The notes: generated by a model from the sequence alone, not told the origin. A DNA stretch of 64,000 nt from CAZQRP01 sp964596125 (GCA_964596125.1 CAZQRP010000016.1:12854-76853); one strand, 5' to 3'. Positions 36,071-45,282 are shown, numbered from the stretch's first letter. Made by a program: numbers and translations.

Positions 36071-36433
36071 ATGCTGCAAACTGAGTTTGAATTCACCCTA
36101 CCCAGGGGATACGTGGACAGCGATGGCAATCTCCATAAAAAAGGAGTAATGCGCTTGGCAACGGCAGCAGATGAGATATTGCCCCTTCGAGATCCAAGGG
36201 TTAAGTCTAACCAGGCCTACCTGGTGGTCATCTTATTGTCCAGGGTCATTTCCCGCTTGGGTGACCTGGGGGAAGTAAACACAAAGATTGTCGAAGGGCT
36301 TTTCTCAGCAGACCTTGCCTATCTCCAGAACTTCTATCGTCAGATTAATGAAAACGGTGATAGCGTAATGCAGGCTACCTGTCCTGAGTGCAGTAAAACG
36401 TTTGGGATGGATTTAGGCCACCCGGGGGAATAA
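36071..36433 (+). CDS. tail-assembly-chaperone-like eCIS protein
   Basis: 120 residues from ATG 36071 (GAGGTG 7 bases upstream; a GTG at 36062 is less likely). LQTEFEFTLPRGYVDSDGNLHKKGVMRLATAADEI is shared by phage-tail-assembly-like proteins of eCIS loci. The end has CPECSKTFGMDL, a single CxxC. Position right after the tube gene equals that of tail assembly chaperones in long-tailed phages. Its last codons contain the heptamer C CCG GGG, where reading could slip into the DUF6760 frame that follows. Confidence 0.75.
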   Translation: MLQTEFEFTLPRGYVDSDGNLHKKGVMRLATAADEILPLRDPRVKSNQAYLVVILLSRVISRLGDLGEVNTKIVEGLFSADLAYLQNFYRQINENGDSVMQATCPECSKTFGMDLGHPGE

Positions 36434-36471
36434 CAGGCTACCCCCTCGACCAGCTCTACGAGGAGGTAGCC
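36421..36471 (+). promoter_or_regulatory. candidate -1 programmed frameshift signal
   Basis: Slippery heptamer CCCGGGG (36421-36427) is phased C CCG GGG in the upstream gene, the X XXY YYZ pattern. After 8 bases comes a hairpin: GGCTACC-C-CCTCG (36436-36448) pairs with CGAGG-A-GGTAGCC (36459-36471), 12 pairs with one mismatch and a 10-base loop. Slipping back one base avoids the TAA at 36431 and enters the DUF6760 frame. Not experimentally known; inferred from sequence. Confidence 0.55.
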
Positions 36472-36600
36472 TACATAGCCTATTACTTCCACTGGCCTCT
36501 CTGGGACATCCTGGAACTGGAACATGCTGAGCGGCAGCGATGGGTTGAGCAAATTGCCAATATAAATAGTAAGTTAGGGGAAATGGCTCATAGCCTGTAG
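36430..36600 (+). CDS. DUF6760-like protein, reading frame without a standard start codon
   Basis: 56 codons, first ones ITGYPLDQLYEEVAYIAYY, then HWPLWDILELEHAERQRW. This matches the small DUF6760 protein of eCIS loci. The frame opens after a TAA at 36394-36396 and contains no ATG, GTG or TTG before the conserved block. Only ATA 36430 could initiate, without a good ribosome site. It overlaps the end of the upstream gene in the -1 frame. Either it is made as a frameshift fusion, as in the phage tail assembly chaperones G-GT of lambda, or it starts at ATA. Confidence 0.7.
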   Translation: MTGYPLDQLYEEVAYIAYYFHWPLWDILELEHAERQRWVEQIANINSKLGEMAHSL

Positions 36601-36624
36601 TACCTTAGAAAGAAAGGAGTGCCA

Positions 36625-37317
36625 ATGACCCACATGATGGGCATTGCGGGAGCATATGCTTTAGCCTGGGCTAGACTGAAGAAAAAGCTGCTTGAGTTTT
36701 CCCACTTCAGTGCTGAACCTGGAAGCCAACAGGATTCAGGGAAAGTCCTTGATGAGATAACTCGCGTAGAAATGGAGTCTGCTTTTGGCTATGACCTGAG
36801 AGATGTCCGCATACACAGGACAAAGCAAGCTGGTGAATTAGCCAGAAAGCTCCAGGCAGAAGCATTTACCATCGGGACTGATATCTTTGCAGCCGAAGGA
36901 AAGTTGAGTAGTGAAACAGGTGAAGGCAAGGGCTTGCTAGTACATGAGCTTACTCATGTTATACAGCAGACCCACCCTAAAACCACCATCCCCATTTCTA
37001 ATGATAGTACAGAACTGGAGATGCTACATATCCCTAGACTTCCTTTCATGCCTGCAAATTCAGGATATCCTGATAGAGCACCCGTTCTAGCACCTCAATT
37101 CGCCACATCGGGCTCGGCACCGGCTTCAAGAACTGCAACATCACAGCAAATGGAAACTGAAGCACAAACAGCAGAACAGACTATGCGTTCCACATCAGAC
37201 AGCACTGCAGAAGAGCAGGACAGAGCTGCACAAGTTGACGCTGAAGAAATTGCCAACCTGGTCTATCGACTTATGCAGCAGGAATTACTTGTAGAGAGGG
37301 ACCGAACTAGGAGGTAG
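36625..37317 (+). CDS. DUF4157 protein 4 (structural-type, with ERDR tail)
   Basis: 230 residues from ATG 36625 (AAAGGAG 5 bases upstream; GTG 36619 overlaps that site and is rejected). A short DUF4157 core: RVEMESAFGYDLRDVRIHR, then LVHELTHVIQQ. It lies inside the structural part of the operon and lacks the long leader of the three cargo-like paralogues. After a low-complexity linker it ends in EEIANLVYRLMQQELLVERDR, a helical motif also found at the end of the 554-residue protein at 37813. The shared tail suggests docking to the same particle component. Confidence 0.83.
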   Translation: MTHMMGIAGAYALAWARLKKKLLEFSHFSAEPGSQQDSGKVLDEITRVEMESAFGYDLRDVRIHRTKQAGELARKLQAEAFTIGTDIFAAEGKLSSETGEGKGLLVHELTHVIQQTHPKTTIPISNDSTELEMLHIPRLPFMPANSGYPDRAPVLAPQFATSGSAPASRTATSQQMETEAQTAEQTMRSTSDSTAEEQDRAAQVDAEEIANLVYRLMQQELLVERDRTRR

Positions 37318-37327
37318 TAACAGAGTA

Positions 37328-37801
37328 ATGGCTCAATTCGAAGTAAACCAGGGAAGGAGATCGACGACCAGTACAGGTGAGAGAGTTGATCCACAAATAA
37401 GCTGCCAATTTCATGTAGAAATCGACGGTATTGCGGAAGCCACTTTCAGGGAATGCTCCGGTTTGGAAGCCCAGACAGAAGTAATGGACTATGAAGAGGG
37501 AGGCGTTAACGACCATGTCCACAAGTTGCCTGGGAGAACGAAATTTACCAATGTAAGCCTGAAACGAGGCGTAACTGATTCTAACGCGCTGTGGGAATGG
37601 TACGAGAAGGTAATCCAGGGACGAATCGAGCGGAAGAATATATCTATTATTCTCTTCGACGCACGCAGTACGGAAGTAAAACGCTGGAATTTTGAACGTG
37701 CTTATCCCACGAAGTGGTCAGGTCCCGGCCTCAAATCAGAGGAGAATGCCGTCGCTATTGAGTCCATGGAACTGACCCATGAGGGGATGAGTGTAGGTTA
37801 A
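37328..37801 (+). CDS. tail tube protein 2 (gp19/Afp5-like)
   Basis: 157 residues, paralogue of the tube protein at 35606: CQFHVEIDGIAEATFRECSGLEAQTE, TKFTNVSLKRGVTDSNALWEWY, VKRWNFERAYPTKWSGP and ESMELTHEG. eCIS typically have a second tube-like protein that caps the baseplate end (tube initiator) next to the spike. Its position just before the LysM and spike genes supports that role. Confidence 0.94.
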   Translation: MAQFEVNQGRRSTTSTGERVDPQISCQFHVEIDGIAEATFRECSGLEAQTEVMDYEEGGVNDHVHKLPGRTKFTNVSLKRGVTDSNALWEWYEKVIQGRIERKNISIILFDARSTEVKRWNFERAYPTKWSGPGLKSEENAVAIESMELTHEGMSVG

Positions 37802-37812
37802 AGGAACATCAA

Positions 37813-39477
37813 ATGATGCCGGACAACAACGAAATTTTACCCAGCGAAAGCATAAATGAAAGGCTTTCTGTAAGCAGTGAACTGGCAGCCAGCATTAACG
37901 GGAGAACCAGGGAGCTATTAGATAAGTTGCTTCCGGCACTTTCCTTTATGCCTTATCTCCGAACACAGCAGCCTACTTTGTTCTCACCTTATCGATATCC
38001 CGGTGAAGATTACGCTGAATGGGTCAAGGAATTTATTTCCAGGCTTTATCTACCGCTTACATCGATAGCGCTGTTTGGTCATAATTCCGGGTTCTGGCTT
38101 CCACCAGTACCCTTTACCTGGTTTGATCCCCTTTTATGGCGTCGCTTCAAACGACAGGGTGCAGCCGAAGAACAATATCCGGCAGCTATCGATGATAGCA
38201 TAATAGATATGTCTCTCCCGTTTACCAAAGAGAACTATGCAAGTATATTCCATAATATCCAGCCCCCGTATATAAGTCCTCATTTCCCTGACCTGACAAG
38301 GCTAATAAATCCAGTAATAAGTAACGTAGGACCCGTACAAAGAGGCCGGCCAGCGAGAGCGATCTACCGAGGGCTTGAACTCGCCGGTAAGCAAAGCTTA
38401 TTCAAACCGCCAGCTATGCCGATCGAGTCCACCAGCGATCCTGCTTACCCGTGGATCGAGATTGACAACAGACTCATCCCACAAACAGCTATGCCTCTAA
38501 ACACCGGTATGCATCAATTCACACGACGGACGATGTTACCCCTGAATACCAGCAAGCATCAATTCAAGCAGCAAACAATCGTCCCGTTGAATACCGGCCC
38601 ATACTTATTGCCTGTAATCCATGATGATATAGTATCAAGTGAAAGTCCAAGCCATCTGCATCAGGTAGAAGCCTTATATCCTTCACTTCCCGCAGCATCG
38701 CCTTTGTCCACTCTTGATACTGTCTCGACAAGGCGTGGTCGAAGAGAACCAGCACTGCGGCGAATAGAACCAGCGCTACTGCCCGGAAATGTTGTAATGA
38801 CAAGGGATAGCACAGCACCACCGCTCTTTGCTGCCTTCTCATCTACAGACCAGGAGTCAGATTCCAGGCCGTCAGAGCCTTTTGTACTGGCATCAGAAAC
38901 AACGTCGCAAGGGAAAGCAGCAACTGATCCTATTACGTCTGTATCCCGACCGTTACCAGTGAATGATGCTCCGACAGGCGAGTCGGAACCGGTTAGTACA
39001 CCGGTTCCGAGGAAATCTACATCTCGCCCAGAAGAGCAAACTGTGCATCCCGCCGGAATTGTATTCGACGAGTTTCAAATGGTAAGTGCCCGATTATCTT
39101 TAAGCGATAATCTTGGCTCTCGCCGGACACCAACATTGCATAGTTTGATCAGACACACTCCCTTTGGATTAGCGGAACAGGCGGGGGCAGAAGATATTAC
39201 TAGTTTAGTTGATACGGTCAGACCCGGCAACGGGTATGGCGGTGTTACCAGTCATAACATGAGTTCAGGAATAGAGCTGGCACTGGCTCCTGTAGGACGG
39301 CGTCGCGAAAGTACAGATGCCACTACTTCATCCACCCAAGCGGGAGAACAGAGTATGGCCCAAACAGAAAATGAAGCATCATCAGAGATTGATACCGAGG
39401 CATTAGCCTCGGAAGTCTATGATATTCTCAAGCGGCGTCTTCTTATTGAAAGGGAGCGCGCTCAAATTACAATATGA
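37813..39477 (+). CDS. 554-residue eCIS-locus protein of unknown fold (possible tape measure or adaptor)
   Basis: ATG 37813 has AAAGGA upstream. The protein is rich in Pro, Ser and Thr. It has no coiled coil and no long hydrophobic helix. Residues about 220-260 hold three near-repeats of the type PLNTGMHQFTRRT, PLNTSKHQFKQQT and PLNTGPYLLPV. The end DTEALASEVYDILKRRLLIERER matches the tail of the DUF4157 protein at 36625. No family is recognised. By position it stands where other eCIS have extra baseplate or tape-measure components, but it is much shorter and different in composition from known tape measures. Confidence 0.6.
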   Translation: MMPDNNEILPSESINERLSVSSELAASINGRTRELLDKLLPALSFMPYLRTQQPTLFSPYRYPGEDYAEWVKEFISRLYLPLTSIALFGHNSGFWLPPVPFTWFDPLLWRRFKRQGAAEEQYPAAIDDSIIDMSLPFTKENYASIFHNIQPPYISPHFPDLTRLINPVISNVGPVQRGRPARAIYRGLELAGKQSLFKPPAMPIESTSDPAYPWIEIDNRLIPQTAMPLNTGMHQFTRRTMLPLNTSKHQFKQQTIVPLNTGPYLLPVIHDDIVSSESPSHLHQVEALYPSLPAASPLSTLDTVSTRRGRREPALRRIEPALLPGNVVMTRDSTAPPLFAAFSSTDQESDSRPSEPFVLASETTSQGKAATDPITSVSRPLPVNDAPTGESEPVSTPVPRKSTSRPEEQTVHPAGIVFDEFQMVSARLSLSDNLGSRRTPTLHSLIRHTPFGLAEQAGAEDITSLVDTVRPGNGYGGVTSHNMSSGIELALAPVGRRRESTDATTSSTQAGEQSMAQTENEASSEIDTEALASEVYDILKRRLLIERERAQITI

Positions 39478-39496
39478 TAAAAGGCGTGAAAAGACA

Positions 39497-40168
39497 ATGA
39501 ATGTATCCAGTGGCGAGTTAGCGAAAGCAATAATCCTTGTGGTGGATGGAAGCCGCATGGGACAGTTTGTTGAATGCATGTTTCGTCCTAAAGAATATAC
39601 CATAACCAAGCGGAATAACTGGCAAGCGGGTGAAGCGAAAGGCAGGGGAGTGCCTGCGCTCGAATTCAGAGGTGGTGGGGCATCAAGCCTGACAATGGAA
39701 CTTTTCTTTGATACATATGAAGAGCAAGTAGACGTTCGTAGATATACAAATAGAATATGGGAGCTAATGGCGATTGATCCTATGCTGGTAGACAGCACCA
39801 CTTCCAAGGGAAGACCACCTTTATGCCAGTTCCAATGGGGACCGGTAATTTCTTTCAAGGCGGTGATCACTAACATTAATCAGAAGTTCACCATGTTCAG
39901 ACCCGATGGCTCGCCGGTGCGAGCTACATTGACTGTTACATTTCAGGAGGCGGAAGAAGCTGGCAGGTTTCCTTTCCAGAATCCCACAACTGCCAGCAAA
40001 CCTGGCTATAAAATCCGAGTAGTGAAGGAGGGGGAGTCTCTTGACTGGATCGCTCATGAAGAATATGGCAACTCTACATTATGGAGGTTTATTGCGGACA
40101 TCAATAACCTTGAAAATCCAGCGAAATTAACTCCGGGGCAAGTATTGTCCATAGCGCCTGCCCCCTAA
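39497..40168 (+). CDS. LysM-domain baseplate protein (Afp7/Pvc7-like)
   Basis: 223 residues from ATG 39497; the longer open frame from 39419 overlaps the previous gene and lacks a site. An N-terminal contractile-injection-system domain (MFRPKEYTITKRNNW, ALEFRGGGASSLTMELFFDTYE) is followed by a C-terminal LysM motif (YKIRVVKEGESLDWIAHEEYG, NNLENPAKLTPGQVLSI). It is the protein that joins tube and spike in Afp/PVC particles. The gene overlaps nothing and is 9 bases upstream of the spike gene. Confidence 0.9.
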   Translation: MNVSSGELAKAIILVVDGSRMGQFVECMFRPKEYTITKRNNWQAGEAKGRGVPALEFRGGGASSLTMELFFDTYEEQVDVRRYTNRIWELMAIDPMLVDSTTSKGRPPLCQFQWGPVISFKAVITNINQKFTMFRPDGSPVRATLTVTFQEAEEAGRFPFQNPTTASKPGYKIRVVKEGESLDWIAHEEYGNSTLWRFIADINNLENPAKLTPGQVLSIAPAP

Positions 40169-40177
40169 AGGATAAAC

Positions 40178-41875
40178 ATGCCAGAACAAGATAGTCATGT
40201 CTCTCAATTTTACATCAAGATAGACGGGGCTGATGCTCCTCAAGGAGTTATGGATAACCTCGTCTTTGTGGAAGTAGATGATGCTCTCAATATTCCTGAT
40301 ATGTTTACAATTCAAATTCGCGATCCCCAACTGGAATGGACGGATTCCGATACACTGGCTATAGGAAAGGAAGTGGAGATATCTGTCCGTGGTGAAAGCG
40401 GTCAGGTCACCCTTCTAGTTGGTGAAATCACAAGTTGTGAGACCAGTTTCAGACATGGTGCGGGGGCAACCGTGATGGTGCGAGGCTACGATCAATCCCA
40501 TCGCCTGGGTCGGGGCAGACAGACAAGGTCTTTTGCTCAGGTAACGGACAGCGATCTTGCTACCAGAATCGCCCGCGAACTGGGGCTCAGGGTGGAAGCC
40601 GATTCCACCTCCGAAGTACATGAATACGTGCTTCAGGACAATCAGACGAACCTGGAGTTCCTGGAAAGTAGAGCCAGGCGGATTGGTTTTCGCCTCTTCG
40701 TAGAAGAAGGAACCCTGCATTTCCAGAGTGTCCCCGAGAACGGAGCTGAGGTGCCAACTTTAGAGTGGGGTGTCAACCTGCTGGAATTTAATGCCCGTCT
40801 CACCACGTCGCGACAGACCTCTGAGGTAGAAGTTCGAGGATGGGACCCGCAGACCCGGAGGGAAATCGTTGGTCGAGCCAACCGTGCTCAGGATATGCCT
40901 GAAGTCGGCGAAAACCGTCAGGGAGGACAGGTAGCTGAAGAAGCTTTCGGCTCTGCTGGCAGGGAGATCGTGGTTGATCGTGTGGTAAGTACCCAGGCAG
41001 AAGCTGATTCACTGGCCCAGTCTCTCTGTGAAGAGATGGGGGGTGATTTCATTCAGGCTGATGGTGTCTGCTCCGGGAATCCAGCGGTACATGCAGGAGC
41101 AATGGTTGAATTAACGGGAATCAGCGACCGTTTTCAGGGGCGCTATCGCATCAGTCATGCTGTCCAACGTTATGATGCCAGGGGATATACTACCCGGTTT
41201 TCTATCAGCGGGCGTCATGCCAATACTATTGCTGAATTAGTCAGGCCCCAGAGCAGCGGAAGCGGAAGTCACAGTGTTGTAGTGGGTATTGTCACTAACA
41301 ACCAGGACCCTGATGGAATGGGCCGGGTAAAACTCAGATTCCCCTGGCTGGAAGAAGGAACGGAGAGTAATTGGGTCCGAATAGCTACCCCTATGGCTGG
41401 TCAGGACCGAGGTATGTTTTTCCTTCCGGAAGTGAATGACGAGGTGCTGGTATCATTCGAACACGGAGATTTAAACCGCCCGTATGTCCTGGGAGCATTA
41501 TGGAATGGAGAGGATAATCCTCCTGAGACAAACAGTGACGGCAGAAACAATATCCGCAAGATACGTTCCCGAAGCGGCCACGAGATTATTTTCGATGACA
41601 ATGGCGACGCCGGGCAAGAAAAGGTAGAAATCCATTCTAATGCCGGACATACAATTCTCCTGGATGATTCAACTGGACGGGAAAAGATTGAAATCAGCGA
41701 TAAGACAGGTAATAACACAATAACAATGGATTCGGTACAGAACTCTATCACACTGTCAAGTGCTATGAATTTGAATATAGACGCACAGATGATTGAGATC
41801 AGCTCCCAGGGGACTATGACCTTGAGGGCTGGTGCTAATCTGACGATTCAAGGTGCGATGGTACAAATAAATTAA
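40178..41875 (+). CDS. VgrG/gp5-like spike protein (Afp8/Pvc8)
   Basis: 565 residues. The first 350 are the gp27-like hub (DALNIPDMFTIQIRDP, VMVRGYDQSHRLGRGR, ARRIGFRLFVEEGTLHF). An OB-fold gp5-like domain follows (VGIVTNNQDPDGMGRVKLRFPW, VRIATPMAGQDRGMFF, EVLVSFEHGDLNRPYVLGALWNG). The end is a beta-helix needle (GHTILLDDSTGREKIEISD). It forms the trimeric spike under the tube. AAAGGA precedes the ATG. Confidence 0.95.
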   Translation: MPEQDSHVSQFYIKIDGADAPQGVMDNLVFVEVDDALNIPDMFTIQIRDPQLEWTDSDTLAIGKEVEISVRGESGQVTLLVGEITSCETSFRHGAGATVMVRGYDQSHRLGRGRQTRSFAQVTDSDLATRIARELGLRVEADSTSEVHEYVLQDNQTNLEFLESRARRIGFRLFVEEGTLHFQSVPENGAEVPTLEWGVNLLEFNARLTTSRQTSEVEVRGWDPQTRREIVGRANRAQDMPEVGENRQGGQVAEEAFGSAGREIVVDRVVSTQAEADSLAQSLCEEMGGDFIQADGVCSGNPAVHAGAMVELTGISDRFQGRYRISHAVQRYDARGYTTRFSISGRHANTIAELVRPQSSGSGSHSVVVGIVTNNQDPDGMGRVKLRFPWLEEGTESNWVRIATPMAGQDRGMFFLPEVNDEVLVSFEHGDLNRPYVLGALWNGEDNPPETNSDGRNNIRKIRSRSGHEIIFDDNGDAGQEKVEIHSNAGHTILLDDSTGREKIEISDKTGNNTITMDSVQNSITLSSAMNLNIDAQMIEISSQGTMTLRAGANLTIQGAMVQIN

Positions 41876-41887
41876 AGGAGAAGAAAG

Positions 41888-42181
41888 ATGCCGCTCGCGG
41901 CACGAGTTGGAGATATGACATCTCACGGGACCCCCCTTGGGCCGGGCCCCGGAAGTGCCAATGTTTTAATAGGAGGCATGCCTGCATGGAGGGCAACAAC
42001 CGACGTCCATAACTGTCCGTTGGTAACCGGCACTGTTCCCCATGTTGGTGGGGTAGTCGCAATGGGCAGTGCAACAGTCATAATCAATAATCTTCCCGCA
42101 GCCAGACAAGGTGATGTGATTACTGAGAGTGGACCACCTAATTCCATAGCTATGGGATGTCCGACTGTAATGATTGGCTGA
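41888..42181 (+). CDS. PAAR-domain spike tip protein (Afp10-like)
   Basis: 97 residues, PAAR fold: LAARVGDMTSHGTPLGPG, VLIGGMPAWRA, HNCPL, VAMGSATVIINNLPAARQGDVI and MGCPTVMIG. His and Cys residues suited to bind metal at the tip are present (His20-type region, HNC, GC). AAAGGAGA precedes the ATG. It sharpens the VgrG spike for penetration. No C-terminal toxin extension is present. Confidence 0.95.
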   Translation: MPLAARVGDMTSHGTPLGPGPGSANVLIGGMPAWRATTDVHNCPLVTGTVPHVGGVVAMGSATVIINNLPAARQGDVITESGPPNSIAMGCPTVMIG

Positions 42182-42234
42182 ATAGGTATTGAGAAACGAT
42201 TACAGACAGAAAACATCATGTTGAGGTAAATTGC

Positions 42235-42642
42235 ATGATAAAGACAAACAATAACACCAAAGATATTATGGGTAGCGGTTGGCGTTTTCCCCTGGGAGTC
42301 GACGGGCGTGGCGGAATTGACCGGTCTGTTGCTGAAAAGGATATCGAAGAATCCATTCGTATTATTCTTGGCACGGCCAAGGGAGAAAGACGTATGCGTC
42401 CCAATTTCGGCTGTGGCATTCACGACCTGGTATTCTCACCAAATAGTGCCTCAACCTGGAGCCTGGCTGTTCACCGGGTGGAAGAAGCTTTAGGATGGTG
42501 GGAACCACGCGTTGAAGTTACTGAAGTTGACGCCTTCCCAGACCCGACCGACATATCTCGATTACTGATAAATATCAAATATAAAATTAAGGCAACGAAC
42601 GATGAGCGAAATCTTGTCTATCCGTTCTATCTATCCCGCTAA
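42235..42642 (+). CDS. GPW/gp25-family baseplate protein (Afp9-like)
   Basis: 135 residues. DKDIEESIRIILGTAKGERRMRPNFGCGIHDLVF-type sequence (VAEKDIEESIRIILGT, ERRMRPNFGCGIHDL) is the gp25 signature. This baseplate protein starts sheath assembly. The ATG at 42235 has a GAGGTAAATTGC stretch upstream. Confidence 0.94.
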   Translation: MIKTNNNTKDIMGSGWRFPLGVDGRGGIDRSVAEKDIEESIRIILGTAKGERRMRPNFGCGIHDLVFSPNSASTWSLAVHRVEEALGWWEPRVEVTEVDAFPDPTDISRLLINIKYKIKATNDERNLVYPFYLSR

Positions 42643-42662
42643 ATTAAGGAAGGGAGGTTAAA

Positions 42663-44627
42663 ATGGCATTACCAGCACCGATTCTTGATGACCGTAGATT
42701 TCAGGATATAGTAAGCGAAGCGAGAAGCCGAATACCTCGTTATTGTCCGGAATGGACTGACCATAACCTTAGTGATCCTGGAATTACTTTCATAGAACTA
42801 TTCGCCTGGATAGTCGATATTCTCTTGTATCGGCTCAATAAAGTACCAGAGAGAACGTACATCAAATTTCTTGACCTTATTGGAGTCAAATTGCAGGCAG
42901 CCCGCCCGGCTAATGCAGATATTACTTTCCGTCTGTCAGCGCCGCAGCCGGAGCCAATAAATATTCCCAAAGGGACTGAGGTCGCTACTATCCGGACTGA
43001 GACTCAGGATGCAGTGGCCTTCACCACTGTAAGAGACCTTAAAATTATACCGCCGAAGATGAGCCACTGTTTAATCAGCCGAGGTGGTACTGTCTTTCAT
43101 GACTACTTGCCAGTACTAAAAACACGCGAGATGATGGACATTTTTCAGAAGGTACCCCAGGAGGACGATGCTTTCTATATAGGCTATACTGAAAACCTTG
43201 CTGGCAATACTCTGCGCCTCACTTTTGAAACCAGTATAGAAGGCATTGGCGTCGATCCCCTGAACCCGCCGCTTACCTGGGAATTCTGGGATGGGGAGGA
43301 AAATGATTGGGCGAGCTTGAGACTGGAATCAGACACCACAGGTGGACTCAACAGGGATGGAGAGGTTATCCTCCATGTGCCTTACTCCTGTGACCTGACA
43401 GAAGAAGACGGAAAATTGGCCTGCTGGATACGGTGCCGGGCCACCAAGCCACGACCCAAGCAACCCGCTTATACCAGCTCCCCGAGGGTTCGAAGTGTTA
43501 GCTCTTATAGCATCGGTGGCACCGTGTCCGCCAGCCATGCTTTTCGAGTTAATACAGAGGTATTGGGACGGAGCAACGGTAGTCCGGGTCAAATATTCTA
43601 TTTACAGAACATCCCGGTTTTACCCCGTGATGAGGGCGAAACTATAGAAGTTGAACAGAATGGCGGAGGCTGGCAGACATGGCAAGAGGTCAAGGACTTT
43701 TCAGCTTCCGGACCTGATGACCTTCATTTCACCTGTGACAGTGTTAATGGTGAAATTCAATTCGGTCCTCGTGTGAGACAGCCTGATTCAGAAGAACGTC
43801 AATTCGGAGCCATTCCAGCTAAAGGAAAGCGAGTGCGCTTTTCCGGTTATAGATGTGGTGGCGGAGTACAGGGTAACGTCGGGGAGAGAACATTGTCCGT
43901 ACTGAAATCGTCCATACCCTATGTTGCCTGGGTGACCAATTATGAGGCAGCGCTTGGCGGTACTGATTCGGAAAGCCTCGAAAGTGCCAAATTGCGCGCT
44001 CCAGATGTACTGAAAGCACGAACTAGGGCTGTTACTGCTGACGACTTCGAATATTTTGCTTATCAAGCCTCTCCTGGTGTAGCACGAGCCAAATGTTTGA
44101 TTCCGAAAAGCGCTGATGAAAAGGGCTCAATCCCCCCTGGAACTGTACGGTTGCTTATTGTACCTGCGATATCTGCTGAAGATAGCGTCATTCAGAAAGA
44201 CCAACTGGTTGTTCCGGACCAGTTACGGAAGCAGGTAACCAATTATCTCGATGAACGACGTCTGCTCACGACTCAACTGGTAATCGCTGATCCTGATTAC
44301 TGCGGAGTAACCGTGGAAGCAAAGGTGAAAGCCAAAACCAAAACCGACCTTAAGCGGCTGAAAAGCGAAATAGAAAAGAAACTGCATCAATTTATCAATC
44401 CGATAACCGGCGGCCCGGATAATACCGGATGGCCCTTTGGACGTGACATTCTAGCATCGGATATCTATTCGCTTATCCAGACACTGCCTAAGGTCGATTA
44501 CGTTGAAGATGTCAGTCTTTTCATGGTTGACCTTGCTACAGGAAAGCAGGGACAGGCGACTACGAAACTAAGTCTATTTCCGGAGCAGTTGCCATGTTCA
44601 TACCAGCATCAAGTTATTGTAGTTTAA
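42663..44627 (+). CDS. baseplate J-like wedge protein (Afp11-like)
   Basis: 654 residues, AAGGGAGG before the ATG. DHNLSDPGITFIELFAWI at the start is the eCIS type, and the C-terminal part (AALGGTDSESLESAKLRAP, ARTRAVTADDFEYFA, VEAKVKAKTKTD) is typical of baseplate J proteins. The middle (200-400) is a beta-rich insert typical of the larger wedge subunit. With gp25 and tail protein I it forms the baseplate wedges. Confidence 0.94.
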   Translation: MALPAPILDDRRFQDIVSEARSRIPRYCPEWTDHNLSDPGITFIELFAWIVDILLYRLNKVPERTYIKFLDLIGVKLQAARPANADITFRLSAPQPEPINIPKGTEVATIRTETQDAVAFTTVRDLKIIPPKMSHCLISRGGTVFHDYLPVLKTREMMDIFQKVPQEDDAFYIGYTENLAGNTLRLTFETSIEGIGVDPLNPPLTWEFWDGEENDWASLRLESDTTGGLNRDGEVILHVPYSCDLTEEDGKLACWIRCRATKPRPKQPAYTSSPRVRSVSSYSIGGTVSASHAFRVNTEVLGRSNGSPGQIFYLQNIPVLPRDEGETIEVEQNGGGWQTWQEVKDFSASGPDDLHFTCDSVNGEIQFGPRVRQPDSEERQFGAIPAKGKRVRFSGYRCGGGVQGNVGERTLSVLKSSIPYVAWVTNYEAALGGTDSESLESAKLRAPDVLKARTRAVTADDFEYFAYQASPGVARAKCLIPKSADEKGSIPPGTVRLLIVPAISAEDSVIQKDQLVVPDQLRKQVTNYLDERRLLTTQLVIADPDYCGVTVEAKVKAKTKTDLKRLKSEIEKKLHQFINPITGGPDNTGWPFGRDILASDIYSLIQTLPKVDYVEDVSLFMVDLATGKQGQATTKLSLFPEQLPCSYQHQVIVV

Positions 44628-44685
44628 AAGCGGTGGATTACCTAGTATTTCATAGTATTCCAGCAATGAGCAGAGGTGATGAAAT

Positions 44686-45249
44686 ATGCTAACAGACTCA
44701 CAAAATACAGGTGAAGAACAGTACAGTAGCTATTTACAGTATTTACCTGCCTTATATAGAGAAGATGATTTCACAGGGAGATTCCTCCGCATCTTCGAGG
44801 ATATCATCGATCCAGTAGAAGGTACTATTAATAACCTTCATTTCTATTTTGACCCGGGAACTACGCCTGAATCTTTTATACCCTGGCTTGCTTCCTGGGT
44901 TGGATTGGTGCTGGATGAGAGATGGCCTGAAGCGAGACGACAGGAATTGATAAACTCAGCGGTCGAACTATACCGCTGGCAGGGCACAAAACGGGGACTG
45001 AGCCAGTATCTTAAGATCTACACCGGCGTTATGCCTGAGATCATTGAACATACCTATACACCACCAGTGCATTCAGAAAGTAATACCCAGCCCGGTACTT
45101 CCGAACCTGAAGGCGAAAAAAGCCAGGCTTTCTGTTTTTCAGTGATTTTGAATGTTCCAGATGCTGCTAAGATCAACATCGATATTGTTCGCACAATTAT
45201 CGAGACAGAAAAGCCTGCGCATACGACCTATCTCTTGAAAACAAGCTGA
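44686..45249 (+). CDS. tail protein I family baseplate protein (Afp12-like)
   Basis: 187 residues. YLPALYREDDFTGRFLRIFEDI and then FIPWLASWVGLVLDERW, RRQELINSAVELYRWQGTKRGL match P2 gpI-like proteins of eCIS. It binds the J-like subunit in the wedge. AGAGGTGATG lies upstream of the ATG. Confidence 0.93.
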   Translation: MLTDSQNTGEEQYSSYLQYLPALYREDDFTGRFLRIFEDIIDPVEGTINNLHFYFDPGTTPESFIPWLASWVGLVLDERWPEARRQELINSAVELYRWQGTKRGLSQYLKIYTGVMPEIIEHTYTPPVHSESNTQPGTSEPEGEKSQAFCFSVILNVPDAAKINIDIVRTIIETEKPAHTTYLLKTS

Positions 45250-45282
45250 CAAAAGTCTAATATATAAAGCGGTAGTTATAGT

